From the NCBI RefSeq assembly GCF_963966145.1, contig NC_091046.1:39494001-39558000 (forward strand): a stretch of DNA of 64,000 bases, in the 5' to 3' direction. Positions within the stretch are counted from its first letter, which is position 1. Every line of letters begins with the position of its first letter. The notes below the pieces were generated by a model, which was not told where the DNA came from, searched no databases, and saw only the letters and a program-made list of their open reading frames with translations. This DNA is from Tenebrio molitor (taxonomy: Eukaryota > Arthropoda > Insecta > Coleoptera > Tenebrionidae). Both the position numbers and the translations under genes were made by a program. Positions 12,685 to 26,469 of this stretch are shown here, in pieces.

Positions 12685-15600
12685 TATATTTAAACACATT
12701 TTCGAACTTTTTGGATTGCTTGCGCGATGTAGAACTTAACTCAAAAAATCTTGGATCGATTTTCTTCAAACAAAGTTTCTTAGAAAGAGAAAATTCCTGA
12801 TTATGTTTCTCCACTTTGTTTCATCAGAATGTATAGGAAGTCAGTGAGCCCGCCTCGCTTATTTAGGTTACGTGGATGTTAAAAAACCGCAGAGAAAAAC
12901 TAGTTTAAAATAAAAACTGAAGAATACAACACATTTTTTGAAAAAATTGGACAAATGTACGTTTTAGAGATAATTTATCAACATGCCAACAGGAGTGTTG
13001 GGTACAACCAGAAGAATCCAGTTAAGAACTTGAATAACAATCGAATATACCTATTGAAGACATTTACAAAAATCTATACGAACGAATCATTTATTTTCTT
13101 TTAAAGAGATGTTTCTTTACTATAACATTGTATTGTTCGCAAGCTTTTAAAATCGGCAGCACTGACAGACCTTGTCAGTCATTCCTGTGGCGCAGAGTTG
13201 TAAATAGTTGCAGCGCTTGCAGCATCATCTGAAATACAAATCGTCGCGAATCAACTTTACATAGATCTTGCACTTTCGAACTGGTAGTGGTATACTGTAA
13301 TTCAGTCGTCGTTTACTCCGCAGAAGTTAGCCAGAGTGTACGATTCCCTCAGCAATGTTAAAATATGTTGAAATCTGTTTGTCTCTGGCTTTGTTTCTCT
13401 TCTCCGTTCTGTATTTTACATGCAAATATTATACGTTGAATAAAATAAATACGGTTTTCTCTCTTCGGGGATTTACGTCTGCGGTGATTAACAACGTCCT
13501 CTGATTCTACAAAGACATTTATTTTGCAAGTTGAAATATTACACCGTGCAATTATTTTCACTGGCCGACAGTTTTGCATATTTTTAATTAATAGTTGCAT
13601 CGCTGGGAAATATAAAATAATGCGCGGAGAAAACGAAATTTGTACACGAGCGGGTCCTCTCGTCCGGTCAAAGTAAAATAATAACTCACGTGTGTGCAGT
13701 CGTAAATTTAATTTTGCACTCGGAGCCGTATGAAAGAACACATTGCTATCCAGCAATATCCGTGACAAAGCAGAATCAATAACTCTCAAGCTAAGACCAT
13801 CATTATTTGACGAAAGAAGGTAGCAGCGAAACAGAGAATCAATACTGAACCTTCTAGTAATTTATTTTGATATAATATAAATAACCCTCTCGATGCTTTG
13901 TCCCTCTACATATCGCGGCAGCAAAAGTTCTGCCGTTTTTGGTATGTCAGACATTTGCTGCACAACGACCTCAGCGTAGGTGAGCAAATGCTAACTATTT
14001 TAATCCCGTTCTACTACATCATCTTCATACCGAGCCGCTTTGAGCGTCAAATTTATTTGGAGGATTTCAGTTACATTTGTTTCAGCATGCAAATAAGCAT
14101 TTGTTATGTCTTTGGTGTGAGTTAAGTGCGCGACAAAATAGAAAAGTTTCGGTTACACGTGGAACGAATATATTTTCGTCTAGTGTAAAAACGGGTTTAT
14201 AAAAATGGATTTATTTTAATCTCCTGTATCAAACTCTTCCGCGTCTGACGAGTCTGGTCAATTTTACACGGCACCAAGTTGTAACACGCCAATATCATAC
14301 AAATTGTACAACTTCATTAATACTAATGTTTGATGTCGCCAGCGTGGGGACAATCTTTTTATTTTTTCAGCTTCCTGTTAAAGCCTAAACGATTTTTATG
14401 CGTCTTTTATGCAAAACAAAATCAGAAACAACTTTTCCAGTTTTTCCCTTTCAAACTTTAAAACGATTAATCACGTAAAACATCGACTCTGTATTATTGA
14501 ATATTTCATGCACGTCTTTTATATTTTATTTATTAGCGACCAGTTCGCCATAAATAATGCTAAAAGGCTTTTATTTATATAATAGTATTTATTTTAGAGA
14601 CAACATTATATTTATGATTTTTTTTTTCGGTCAGATGTTGTGTCAATTTTGTCGTCCACGCCTCACGTTTTAATTAAAATGCGGAAATCTTTGGAAAAAA
14701 ATTATGTAGCACAAAACTTACGATATGCAAATTTTGTAAAAGTTCGGTGACTCGTTAAATTTATTCCCTACTTTAAATATTATTTTCTTCGTATTTATAG
14801 CCTTCAAATAAAAAGTTGAAAACCCCATCAAAAAGAAATTCTTGAAACACATCATTCTGTGATTCGATGTCCCACCGACATATGCAAAATTTTTAATTCA
14901 ACAGCTTGACAGAAATGAAAGCGGTGACATTTGAAAGTGTCACAGTTTTGTTAGCGGAAATTAATAGATTTATCATAGGTCTTCTCCAAAACTCGCATTA
15001 AGGGAATCATTTCAAAAGCTATAGAACATATTCAAATTTTGTTTGGATGAGTAAATACCACTTGAAAGAAGTAAGAGTTAATGAAGATGTATTAGAAGCA
15101 AAAATAAAATAGTGAAAAGTGCAGTTCTACCAACGAGACACTTTTCAAAGATGCTTCACTGGGATCGATACAGTTAAAAGGACTCATCGTTTTAAGAGGT
15201 TTGGTTACAGAGCAAATGGGTATTGTCCCAGCAAAAAAAATAAAATAAAATTCCAAGTGTAGAGAGAAAGGTTTATCGCATCCAGAAATCTTTATTCGAT
15301 TTAAAAAACAAACTACAATCACGAAGAATAAGCATGACAAACATCAACGGTGGAACTCTTTAAATACGAGAAAAGCACAAATTCAATAATACACGACCGG
15401 ACAATTCGATTTTGGACTCTCTAAAGTAAACAGACTCTAGATTCAGATTCTTTCAGAAGGAATTATCCTTTGCAACGGTAAGAATCCAGAACGAACGCCG
15501 ATGCTCATAACAAGATGCTGGTGTATTTTCGATAAAGAAATACAGTATGCTTGTTCTGCAACTGGTCCAGTAAAAATGTTATAAATATTTGAAAATAATA

Positions 15601-15738
15601 ATGACTGCTTAAATTAATCAATAACCCTGATTTATTCAAATTAATAATACTTTATTACGTTTACGGCACGAACAAAGTTTTTACTACGAGCAGTGTAGAT
15701 TATTATTATTGCAAGAAATAATAAGTACACCAGAAAAT
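12685..15738. other. Non-coding stretch
   Basis: I see no supported gene. The longest open frame (13358-13789 minus, 143 codons) has no recognisable motif and is about what chance allows in this much DNA. Around 15640-15720 the phrase TTTACGGCACGAAC also occurs in the Q element at 48.2 kb, so a decayed relative of that family may lie here. Confidence 0.5.
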
Positions 15739-16243
15739 TAGTTATTTAGTGTGACAGTGAGGAAGGCAAAACTTTCGTTCACGCGAATTGCGTGTTCAAC
15801 GATTATTCAAGTGAACGAAAGCGGCCTTACTCTCGAGTGCTGTATTTGGTTTTGTTCAATACCTCCTTAGAAATTGAGTCTATAACTTTGTATTCAAAAA
15901 TTTAAATAAAAATAAGTCATGGATCTGGATGGATCTGTTGCTAAAGAAAAAATAAAATACAAAATAAACAAAGTGGTTGTGTACACGTTGTGGAAATTGT
16001 GAAAATGGGTGATCAAGAGTTATATGTTCCTGATGAGGCAAGTGCCACGAGTTATCAAATGTTGCCTAAAAAATCAAAATTAGGTTATCAGAAGGAATTG
16101 GAAAAATGTACGAGGAATGAAAACCAGTGAGTGAAAGACAGTGAGCGTAACACGATGAGCGAAAGTGGAGTGAACGAAAGAGAAACCGTCACCCACTGGT
16201 AACTATGGATACAGACTCACTTTCTAGGGAGGTATCGAACAAA
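15739..16243 (+). mobile_element. Hairpin-ended element carrying a mini-frame, family D, copy 1
   Basis: This element is about 505 bp. It begins TAGTTATTTAGTG, then has an imperfect hairpin with CpG-rich arms (CTTTCGTTCACGCGAATTGC against GTGAACGAAAG). At 15852-15885 comes TTTGTTCAATACCTCC, whose reverse complement GGAGGTATCGAACAAA closes the element at 16228-16243. Copies with the same order lie at 37055-37573 (reverse) and 60733-61063. Between the inner inverted repeats sits a short reading frame (16005-16130). Near the right side 'GAGCGAAA'-type words recur. I do not know the superfamily. Confidence 0.75.
16005..16130 (+). CDS. 41-codon mini-frame in D element copy 1
   Basis: Encodes 41 residues beginning MGDQELYVPDE and containing YQMLPKKSKL then YQKELEK. 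The frame in copy 2 (37153-37299) reads very similarly (ELYVPDD ... YQMLRKRSKL ... YHKELEKF), and copy 3 keeps ELCVPADVLEE before breaking. The stop codon overlaps 'CCAGTGAGTG', which also fits a 5' splice donor, so this may be a first exon. From memory, the pattern resembles the extreme N-terminus of arthropod proteins with a Crypton-like tyrosine-recombinase domain. That is a weak family guess; no catalytic residues are present. Expression is unknown. Confidence 0.4.
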   Translation: MGDQELYVPDEASATSYQMLPKKSKLGYQKELEKCTRNENQ

Positions 16244-18308
16244 ATAATTTTACACAAATCACATCAGCTGTAGAGTGGATACATTTTATAAATTTCACCA
16301 CTGCGAAAATACTTACTGCACGTGTGCCAGAAAATGTCATTACGACATTCAAATAAATGTAATAAAGTATGAGCCAGTAGATAAAATTTATAATTCAATA
16401 AAATCCTATTAAATTCACCCCACATGTTTACTAAAATTGCAAAAAAAGTATCGTCACTCATAAAAGCGATTGCTATGCATTTTGTTATCTGACGACTAAT
16501 TTTTAATGAATTCAAGAGAAAGAAGATAAAATGTAAAATAATTATATGGAAATATTTTTAGTTTAATTTCAAAACACAGTGGAATTGCTTCTAATACAAC
16601 CACACCAAATCTTTAGTGTTTCCGGTAAAACTGGTACCAATTTAAAAACACTCAAGAAGCTGACCATATGGCCAAAAGTAATAAATCGAAAGTCCATCTA
16701 ATATATCTTGTTTGGCAAATTAGTTAAAATATGATGATAAAAAATGATCTGCACTCTGTGTGGAAGCGTTAAATCGTCAGAATTTATTCCAGCGTAAAAA
16801 TTATTTGGAAATTTGTGTCGGAATCCACCTCCGGGTCCCAGTTGACTGTAAAAGCTGAATTTTTCTACACCCACTTATTTTGTGGCGCTTTAATAGATAA
16901 TAACCGTCCATAACGAAAAAAGCTGACTGTCGCGAATTTAAAGTAAAGTAGGCGTAGAAATTCTCTATTAACATATTTGTGTGGCCCGCAGCCGCAGATT
17001 AGACTGGTAAATTTCAATATGAGCCGTGTATAACGAAAAAACTGGATTAAAAAATCATGAACACCCAACTTGTCCCAGATAACTGATAAATAATTTGAAA
17101 ATTGTCCGGCGATCGATGGCGATTCATCTTTCCACATGACTTGGATGCATGAATAAGTGAAAATGCTGCAGCCCCGATTCGTATTTCGGGCGGAAAAAAT
17201 AAAAATCAAGATGGTAATTACCCGGGGCCTTAATTGATTATGTTTTAATGTGTGAACCGTGTCAGCTGTTAAAACGTACCGTCAGAATTTAAAATTAATT
17301 AAAAACTTCTGGAGCAATGTATAAATTAGTGAAATATTTCCTAGCTTATCACTTATTCCGAACGGTTTCGGAAGTTTTTCACTTAAAACGTTAGTTATCG
17401 CTTTAATCCCGGGAAACTTCCGAATTTTCTAATTATCACTAGCGGCGAAATTTTTGCCGAATCACGCCAGGTTGGGGCTACCAACCTACCTATCCGGTCG
17501 TTCTTGCGCGCACTTGGTCTGTCTTCGGTTTCTTAAACGGATCTCACTCGCAAACTTTAATTAAAGCTAAGCTTTTCGGGCTTTTTATGTTAATTAAAAT
17601 ATTCAATTTTGTTGGTGAGCACTTAAACGGCGGACTCAATTCATTATACAAGTTAATTTAAACGCCTCTTTCACATCGACGTACAAGAGAGGGATTTGCG
17701 GCCACCTAATTCTTTGTCGCCGATAAAGCCGCAACAACAACAACAACGAATCGTACTTACGCCAGTTTTTCCGCCTAAACGGGCCCTAATTTCGTGGTCG
17801 TTCGTTCGAGGATGACGCATGTCGTCGACGAATTAAACTCCGATTTGTTCACTCCGCCGATAAAAGTCGGAAAGGGGAGTCGATTTTTTAGTGTCCCTTT
17901 TCGAAAAACAACGGGTGAACGACTTGGAAGCTTAAAATGTACTAGCTAAAAATACATCCAGACACATTCAAGTAAGGTTCGTTTGGAATCGCCATTGCTG
18001 CTCGTTTTAGGCCCCCCTAGGTTTAACGGCGATCAAGAATCGCTAAAATTAGTTCGAGGACCTAAGGCTTTCGAGTGAAATTTTCCGGAGCAAATTTTCC
18101 ACCGGATAAAATGCGAGTTATGGGTTCTGTCTGGCGGTGAGGCGGAGCGATGGATTTTACTGAACATCTCAATAAAGTCAACAATAAAAAGTAATACACA
18201 TACCTATTTATATTTCGAAAGAAATCTTTTCTTTTAAACGACGTAAAACTCAACATAAATAAAGATTGGCAAATACCATTTTCCACACTTAAGATTATTT
18301 TAGTCTAG
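16244..18308. other. Non-coding stretch
   Basis: No gene supported. A 22-bp word around 'ATAACGAAAAAA' occurs twice at about 16907 and 17030. A (CAA) microsatellite of about six units lies near 17735-17750. 17400-17900 is GC-richer and contains a small palindrome (AGGTTGGGGCTACCAACCT) at 17470. Confidence 0.5.
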
Positions 18309-18376
18309 AAGTGTGAAATAGTTATTTGTGTATCAAATTTGAGTTTTCTGGCCGAGGCGCAGCCGAGGCTTGAAAA
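18309..18376. repeat. Possible terminus of a hairpin-ended element
   Basis: The sequence AATAGTTATTTGTG is followed about 20 bp later by a GC-rich hairpin (CTGGCCGAGG / CAGCCGAGGC flanked by TTTTC and GAAAA). This is the same order of signals as the ends of elements D, R and X. I could not find the other end. Confidence 0.35.
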
Positions 18377-20510
18377 CAGACGAGGACAAAAGGCACTTTT
18401 TGGCACATTAAATTTTTTAGACGACCGCAAGAACTACAAAGCAAAAGACATCATTGGAAAAATTACAAATTTATTTATCTACCTTTTCAAATAGATAAAT
18501 TCATTAATACATATTCACAATTTTTTATAGTTTTTGTTATCAACTTGCCAACCAAACTTGAAATTTACTATTTGCAATACAATTACTTATTTGCATAATT
18601 TATAGTGAGAGGACAAATATCGGTTTTGTCGGTTTCGTTGCTAACTTACTAAACAGACCAACAGATGGTGCCACGGTCAGCGTCCGAAAAAGAGTTACTT
18701 TTCGTCCGCTTGTGAGTACGTAAAATTACCGTTTTCATTAAAGGTTTCTATTTCAAATGGACTTTTCTTAAAGAGAAATATCCTAATTCTAACTCCAGTT
18801 CACGATGAATTGTCATGACAGGACGATACAATTTCACCATCTTGGCGAAATTTCATAATGACCACATTCATTTGACTTAAGACCAAGAATCCTCTCTCTC
18901 ACCTCAGTTTCGAAATACTTTGTTACAATATTCCGCTTAAGCTCGGCTTTACGGCTGTAAGTGTCGCCGAGCACAATTCGAGCGTATTACTTAAACCGAG
19001 TCCTATTTCTGGATGTGCTCGTCGCCACCTAAACAATTTGAAAGAAGTACAATAACTCAGGTTCGAAGCGAAATAAATTCCGCTGCAGTAGCGGTTTATA
19101 ACTAGGAGCTTTGCAGTGCGCTGCGCTGCAGACTGACGACGGATTCAGCAGGAGCGTGTTTTCAGATGCAGCAGCGAAAATTGGAAAAAGAGGTCATAAA
19201 GCGACGATAAGTGAATTATGTTTTCTGCTGTAGAATGAGTACAAACGCTGCACGCTGTAATTGCATTCAGTATTTAATATCAAATGAAAAAAAGTCGAGG
19301 TTTTGTCGTGATGGCCGAGATTTGTTGCTCTGGGACAGTTGGGAAATGCAAAATTTTGCACAAACTGACTTATTGTTTTTCAAACTCGGTTACTGTAGTT
19401 GGACGAGTCGATCTGAGAGAATGATTTGAACTAGATTTTCAAATATCATGAAATGGATTCAATGAAAAGGTCCACGAGAAATCCAGTTTTTTTAAATTAG
19501 TCGATGGAAAATATTTCAGTAATTAATTAAGTTAATTAATTGTGGGTAATATGGATTTGATAGTGTAGTGCCCCATAATCGATTTAGGACCCACTTTCCA
19601 CTTTCTCAGATTTAGTCGCTCAATTATGAAAAGCTTTGTCCGATTTAATTAGTTGTCTTAAAAAAAACATATCACACCAATTTATCAAATTTAATGCTGA
19701 AATTGGTTAACTTTCGTTTCGGGAAACTACGATTTCTGATTTTTAACGAAGCAGACAAAATATTGTCGTGTTCGGTTATTTCATGCACTTTTTTTAATTT
19801 CGGTTGCTCCCTGTACTTCTCCCTAAAAAATTGTGGTGAATGGAACAAATAAAGTCTCACGTCTGTACGAGTTTCTTTCAACTACAAAAGAACCGTCGTC
19901 GTGTTTGATTATTTCTGCGCATGTTCTCTGACATTTGTGATTTCACATTTTTTGTAAAAATTATAGCGAATCGAAGAAATAAACTGTCACGACAATAAAA
20001 GCCGGCTCAAAGTAAATTGTTCAGGATTATTTATCGTGAAATCGGTTTGAACGATATCAATGTGTGATAAATTTTTAATTTTCCGTTATGGGTTTTTTGT
20101 TCGAAATAAAAGCAGCAATAGTGTGGAATTGTGTAAAAATATTGAAATCCACTTCGCTTTCATGATTATTTTTTAAAACAAAGCTGTGGAAGCATGAATT
20201 AGCTCGAGGGGCTACATTATCATTCATTAATGATATGGATATGGAAATTTGAAATCGAGTTCCTGTGTTCGTCGGTTCTCTTTTATGATCGATTTGAACA
20301 AATTTTAATTCAGATTCCCCAAACAAAATGAAAATTATGTTTTCAAAAACACATACATAATTTTTTTCCGTTTTCAAGAGGTTTTAGTAATCATCGGAAA
20401 TCAATGATCATCTCGTACTCTGACAGTGTTTAGCCGTTACAAGAGAGCGAATTTCGCAAATTTCTGTTTTAGAACGATATAAAGCAGTAATGGATATGGA
20501 ACTGCAATAA
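18377..20510. other. Non-coding stretch
   Basis: No supported gene. Open frames of 60-100 codons (19211-19429 plus, 20075-20377 minus) carry no recognisable motif. Confidence 0.5.
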
Positions 20511-20512
20511 TA

Positions 20513-20742
20513 CAGGGTCATTATAAATTATTGTCCCATCGCAGTAGGCGTTGGTGACGTAGTTGAATGTGCCGCAAGCCTCATAACACGAGTGGGACAA
20601 GCACCACCGATAGGTGGCGCTACCGGCGGTAGTGGAAATCTGTCTATTGGTTTGTCTAACGTTGCGAGGCTAATTGCACATCCAAAATTTGTGTGGGTTT
20701 TCAACGCCAACTGCGAATGGACAATTATTTATAATGACCCTG
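20513..20742. mobile_element. Short inverted-repeat element, family G
   Basis: A 230-bp element whose ends are near-perfect inverted repeats. The left begins CAGGGTCATTATAAATTATT and the right ends ATTTATAATGACCCTG. TA flanks both sides (20511-20512 and 20743-20744), giving a clean TA target-site duplication. The interior is GC-rich and non-coding. It is a miniature element likely mobilised by a TA-targeting transposase (Tc1/mariner-type by inference). Only one copy is in this window. Confidence 0.88.
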
Positions 20743-21320
20743 TATAAGACAGAACGTGTTGCTACGAACAAAAATTTTGGTATTGGTGGTTTGCCTGCTG
20801 AATATTTGAAAATCAAAATGTTTTTAAAAAATGCTTTGAATCTAAAGGCAAAACAAAATATGTATGTATATTCAATATTATAATTACAATTATATTCAAC
20901 TTCTACTTATCACAACAGAAATAAATTACGACTGTAGAATCAACACACAATGAGTATTCAAATCACTATTTTTTCAAGAATATTTAGGTTCATACAAAAG
21001 GGTAAATAACAATAAATTTTAAAGAAACATAGCTCTTTAAAACCTTCATCTCTTAAGATTAAAAAAAAAAAATAGTAAAGTGGAACAACAGCAGTTACCA
21101 AATATTATGAAAATATACAATGTTTGTTTCAAATAATTATTCATTCTAGATCACAAAAGTATTCGAATTCAAAAGTCTAAGTTTTTCTACTCGTACTGTA
21201 TAATACTGTAATTATTAAAGTGTTTTTCATTAGACAACAGGGTTCATCACCCTCGGTCAGTTTCAGCTTGTCTAATAATGAAACTTACTTATCAATTTCT
21301 CTGCATAGTTGTAGAAAAAG
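20743..21320. other. AT-rich interval
   Basis: I see no feature beyond A/T-rich DNA, including a poly-A run at about 21061-21072. Confidence 0.5.
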
Positions 21321-21453
21321 TATAGTATTCTACTCGCGGATAATGGCTATTACTCCCTCTGGTGAATTACGTCACTCGCTTTTGGCTCGTTATACAAAAT
21401 TATCCTCACGTGTAATAGTCATCATTATCCGCTCATTGAATAATATACTATTA
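21321..21453. repeat. Palindromic repeat, family Q, copy 1
   Basis: An imperfect long hairpin. TATAGTATTCTACTCGCGGA and TAATGGCTATTACT on the left oppose GTAATAGTCATCATTATCCG and CTCATTGAATAATATACTA on the right. The loop carries 'GTCACTCGCTTTTGGCTCG'. A relative lies in reverse at 48172-48271 and a half copy at about 48535-48585. It is probably a decayed non-autonomous DNA element. Confidence 0.6.
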
Positions 21454-24235
21454 ATGCTTTGTAGATCCATCTTTGGCAACTTCTTGCAAACGACATTGCC
21501 TAGAATGAATTAAGTTTTTTATTACTCTAGAGTGCATTGAATTCCAGATTTCAAGAATTCATTTTTTAAACTATCTTCTGAAGAAATAGTAAACGATCTT
21601 CTTTCTACTTGATTCCACAAATACTCTTTGCTTTGCGGAGGTGATGGGATGATATGAGGCTTTATCTTTCAAATCTTTTACCTCTCCACATCTTAACCAA
21701 GCTACCATCTGATTTCACAATAGCATTTCAATTTTTAGGATCTAGCGTTGTATTTCTTCTTTTTCACACTTAACTACTAATTTAATCGTTTGCAATTTTT
21801 TTTATTTTTCTTGTAAATATACGATTACTTCATGGGAAGATCATTTTGGAACTCAAAATAAAAGGATAATAGCGAAGCACACTAGCGCCTTAACGTTTTT
21901 TTAATTGCTTTGGTTGTCAGAACGTGGCTTATTGTTTGTGGTGCAAAATGTCTCATTTTCATTAGCACATAATTAATAGTGGTTTTTGAAAATAATAATC
22001 GCTACAGTAGGTACTACTATAAATGTAAACTAAGTTGAAAGAAGTTAATAGGAAAAATGCTCACTATGTTGTACTTGAAAGGTGTTCCTCCTATAATACT
22101 TTGTATAAATTGTTTGGATATTAAATGGAGTTGTTACATAAATAAAAGTTGTAGCAGAACCGAAACTGATGTCACCATAAATAAAGCACCGATATTTACA
22201 GAAAGTTCGAAAGCTGTCAAAGTGACCGCTTTGTTGTTCTTGTTGTAAATTATATCGATCACATTCTTGAACTTCCTAACTCGAAACTGAAGATGAACTT
22301 ATGTCAGAACGTGTCGCTGAAACTCATTGACAATACAGTAAACAATATACAAGGGATGTGTGAGCCGAAGTGTAGAACACATGCATATTAAATTGCATCG
22401 GCGATCTCCACTGACCGCCAGGTGCCGTCGAGAGTGCATCACAAATCTGCACGTGTTAAAAAAAATCTGGATGCTCCGGCCGTAAGTTTCATGGTAAAGC
22501 GACCACGGAACAAATTTTCCGGTGTTTTCGTCGACAATGCGTTTGTCCCGGGGCATATTTTCGTTGTTGAGGAGCGGCAGTTTTCGTGCAATATCAATAA
22601 TTCGTCTGCTCGAAAAGAAATCGTCGGTAATATTGTTATTGAAAATGGGATGGTTACGAGGGCGGCGCAGCCATCAGAAGGAATACCAAAGCAAAATAAC
22701 CATTAGTCGGATGCCGGATTCAAAGAAGTAAAAAGAACGTGTTATTAAAGTCCCCAATAAACCTCCCGAGTGTCTTCGTGCGAGAGTGAACCTCTCGGCC
22801 TACCCCTGCGTACTTGTCAATTAGAACTGAAAACGTGCTCTAGTGCACGTATGGCTCATGGAGAGACCTTTTGTGTCGATTATAATTGCAAAGTCACAAG
22901 CCTGACTTGTAATTATAGGTATCTGGAATGTTTGTATTGTACGACTGCTTCCCAATTGAAAATAATAGCTCCAATATCTCGTTCGTATGGCTTTAAATGG
23001 ATCCTCCAAAGCGCCATTGTTGATCAATACGAAATTGGTAGCTTTCAAATTAATTGCATCCACCGACAACCGCGTCTTGTGCTGAAAGGATAAATGCAGA
23101 GGGGTCCGTCGAAATTAGTGGTGTCGTTAGATTCGACGGTCACCTCCTGGACCTCCTCCTGGTGGTGCTTCGCTCAAGAACGCTGCAACACTAGTATTGT
23201 GCACATGTTTGTGTTGTAAACAGGATGCTCAAAACGATTCGATACGTGTTGTTTCCTTACCCTGGGTACATGTGCGTGGATATGTGGTTATTCTTATTTC
23301 GTTATTATTTGTTTACTTTTTGGAACTTATACTTCACCGCGTCGAGCAGATGAACAAACATTTATGTGACATAAACACAAATACGAGCCGATATTACAAC
23401 AACACTGTCGCTGTCGGTTAATTTTGATTGTTGATGGTAAATTTGCATTTTCACTCGGAAATGATGAGCCGAAAGAATCGCACAGTCATCGATCATCGCA
23501 CACACAAAAACTGATCCTGTTTGATTGCTTTAATCAAGGATTTTTTGCAAAAACGACCCACCCGAGGTGTCCCGGAGAGAACACACGCGCGAGCTTTTCA
23601 CTTTTTACCAAATAACCTCTCCGCTTTCTGACTTGTGTATGTAATATCGATTTCGAGGATTAGTTTTAATTCTGGACTTTTGATAAAAACGGATAAAGAT
23701 ACGGGTTGCGCTCGAAATTGGTAGGAGGCCAATCACATAAAACACCAACAGGAATTGTGTCGCTATACCCGCTCTACCAGTGGCGGAGCGTGACCCTTTC
23801 AAAGTAGGTGCTTTATGCGCTTTCAGGAGTTGACTGAAAATAATAACGGCGATAGTTGCAGGCGCTGCACTATAAAAGTTTAATATCTTTTTCAAGAGTA
23901 AGAAAATGCCATTCGGATTGTAAAAGGAGCATTAATGTTTGTGGACGGAAATTGCAAGATGTTCCGCGAAAATGGAAACAGAATAATAGATTTGACCGCG
24001 GAAAATTGGTTTCCTTCTTACTCCTTACTATTTTATTTAAATCACTGTTTCACGTCAGCAATTGTTCCGAACCAGTTGTTGCCCTAGCTGTGAAGCTTGA
24101 AAATTAAAATATGAAATGTCAGGTCTTTATTTTTTGTGCATTCGTTTTCAATTTTATAATTTTCCCTCTGTCTGGTTTACTTCTTAATTAACTACTGTGT
24201 ATAATTTTTAAAGCATCTCAGTAGAAAAATCGAAA
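21454..24235. other. Non-coding stretch
   Basis: No gene that I can name. The segment at 22400-22720 is less AT-rich, with an open plus-strand frame of 94 codons (22422-22706) and a GTAAGT within it. I do not recognise the product, and the opposite strand is also partly open there. Treat it as unproven. Confidence 0.4.
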
Positions 24236-24351
24236 ATTTAACCTCACTTTTTGCCTTGTTTGTGTTTTTGCTCTACAGACTGACGAGTTGTGCGTTCACA
24301 ATCGACTCTTCAATGTCACCTTTGAGGATAAATTTAATTGAACATCCGATA
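24236..24351 (+). mobile_element. Family E element, partial copy 1
   Basis: The right part of a family E element. 'ACTGACGAG' is followed by GCGTTCACAATCGACTCTTC and the end GAACATCCGATA, with TA directly outside (24352-24353). The left terminus is missing. It matches 27120-27235 closely. Confidence 0.75.
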
Positions 24352-26469
24352 TAAATACCAGTTTTTTTTATTTGTCATTTCATAAATATTGTAATTTTTT
24401 GGTTTGTATTTTTCGACATTTTGGAAGATGTAGATGTTAGAATATCAACATTACAATCAAAATATTATTTGACTTGATAACAACTAATGATTTTAATTTT
24501 AGTTGTATTTGACCAACCATATTGAATATCCGTTGTAGTTTTGTCTGAGTAAGCACTTCTGAATCGTGTATTTTGTAGTAATAAATTAACAATAACATCA
24601 TTACCCATTCAGCCGGTGATTTGAGGTGAAGTTTGTAAACTTGTCAGTTGATTACAGTCTGAAAATTCCATCCGTCACTAAGTTCCATTCAAACTAATAA
24701 CAGTCGGGCTTGCGTTAGCATGCAAATAATTACAGGACGTGACTTATTAAATAATGCATCAGAAGTCGGACGTAGTTTCAGCGGCGTTGACCGTCGAGAA
24801 ATAACTTATTTAGGGGAATAACGACCGACCGGGACAAAGATCCACGAGATGCCATCGGTGAAGAAATTTCCAGAGAACCGCGAACCGTCCCTAAATGGAA
24901 CAAAGCCGGGAGGTTACGGTTCCCCCAAAAATGTTATTGACTCATTAATCACATAATATTTTAATAGGCGATTTTAATTAAGTAATTACCGGTTCTTTCT
25001 CGGGATGTGGAAGAAAGAAATATTCAAAATCAAGCGTCAACCCGAAATAAATTACAATCAAAATTCCATTAACTGAGTAAACAAATTCCCCGAAATGAAA
25101 TTAAGAATAAATTGGATCAAAACGGAGAGATCTTACAATCCGAGACATTCGTTCAGCTTAATTAAAATGTATCGGTAGTTTGGTGGATTTATCGCGGGGC
25201 CTGGTGCGACGTTGAGTCGCTCGCGAGACGACCTTATCAGGCCCCGATTTGATAACTTCCCCACCCCGAAGACATAAAGACATTAAAAAGCCGACAAAGT
25301 CCGCCGTGAGATATGCCCCCTGTTTCTAACACTGTCGAGGGACGCAGATTAGACCGGCTGAAAACACGAAAAAATGTTACAGTCGTAATCTATGATCCCC
25401 AGCAGGTGTTTTTTCCACAGAGAAATTGGGGATCCCACCCCCGGCTCGTGAAAGCGGCGATTATTGCCGACACGAAAAAAAATTAATAAAGAGCCATCGT
25501 TTCTACGACGGTGTGTTCAAAAATAAATCTTCATTAGCCGTTCGAACTAAACGACTGATTGATTGATTAGTAGTCTGCCACGATCAATCAAAACCTGAAA
25601 GTTGTCTATTCAAAACTTTGATTTCAGGTTAACTCGTCGATTATTCATTAAGCAGCGCTCCTAAAAACTCCTCGCGGTCATTACGCTACTGGGGGATCAG
25701 ACAAGTTTATCGTTTTAAAAATGAATGAGCGGCCGTTTGTGGGTCAACGCTCAAAATGAAATATTCAAATTGGTATAGTTTAAACTAAAACAGAAACGTT
25801 CCGAGAATTATTTAAGCGGAATAGTGAAGCCTCCAGAATGACCCGGAAAATCTACGTTACCCTAAAAGCTTTAATATAAGGGTGAACTACACCCTCGTAC
25901 GGTGGAAAAGATTTTTTCGCACCCGTATTACGAAAAAGATAAAAGCGGCAGGAATTTACGGATGCAGCAGCGGCTCGTTTGGGGGATTTGGAATCCGAGC
26001 ACAATTTAATGTGATGGATTTTACAAAACGTGTTGTCGGTGGTGGCCGGAATGATAACTAAGACACAATTTGAGTGTCAAACCTAAAATGAAAAATAAAT
26101 CGGTCAAAAATCAAATGTACAATAACATTCTTAAATGAAATACACTTTGTAGTAGGAGTACAGAGGATATAATTTAATGCAGAGAAACAATTAATGATAG
26201 AAGAGAAATCAGAAAAATAAAGACAAACAATTAGAAGATGATACTCTTAAATTAGTGCAATTTGTGAGTTTAAGGACATTTCTTCCTAATTCCTGAACAA
26301 TATGAATTTAAGATGAGATGTTTATCGAGGTATGTTATTAAGAACGGAAATAATTTACAATTAATAACTAAATAGCTAAGTTTCTCAATGAAAAAAAAAA
26401 AGGTTGATTTGTTACAAAGCAACGTAGAAACTGTTGTTGAAGTGTAATAAAAGATGATTTAGTGTTCGT
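24352..26469. other. Non-coding, partly GC-richer stretch
   Basis: No gene or repeat recognised. 24600-26050 is less AT-rich than its surroundings and free of transposon pieces, including an ATGCAAAT octamer near 24721. This would fit conserved regulatory DNA, but nothing here proves it. Confidence 0.4.

Noticed and set aside
13358..13789. Minus-strand 143-codon frame
   Set aside because: No recognisable domain and unremarkable composition; not enough to call a gene.
22422..22706. 94-codon plus-strand frame in a GC-richer patch
   Set aside because: The opposite strand is open over part of it, no domain is visible, and no exon structure could be fixed.
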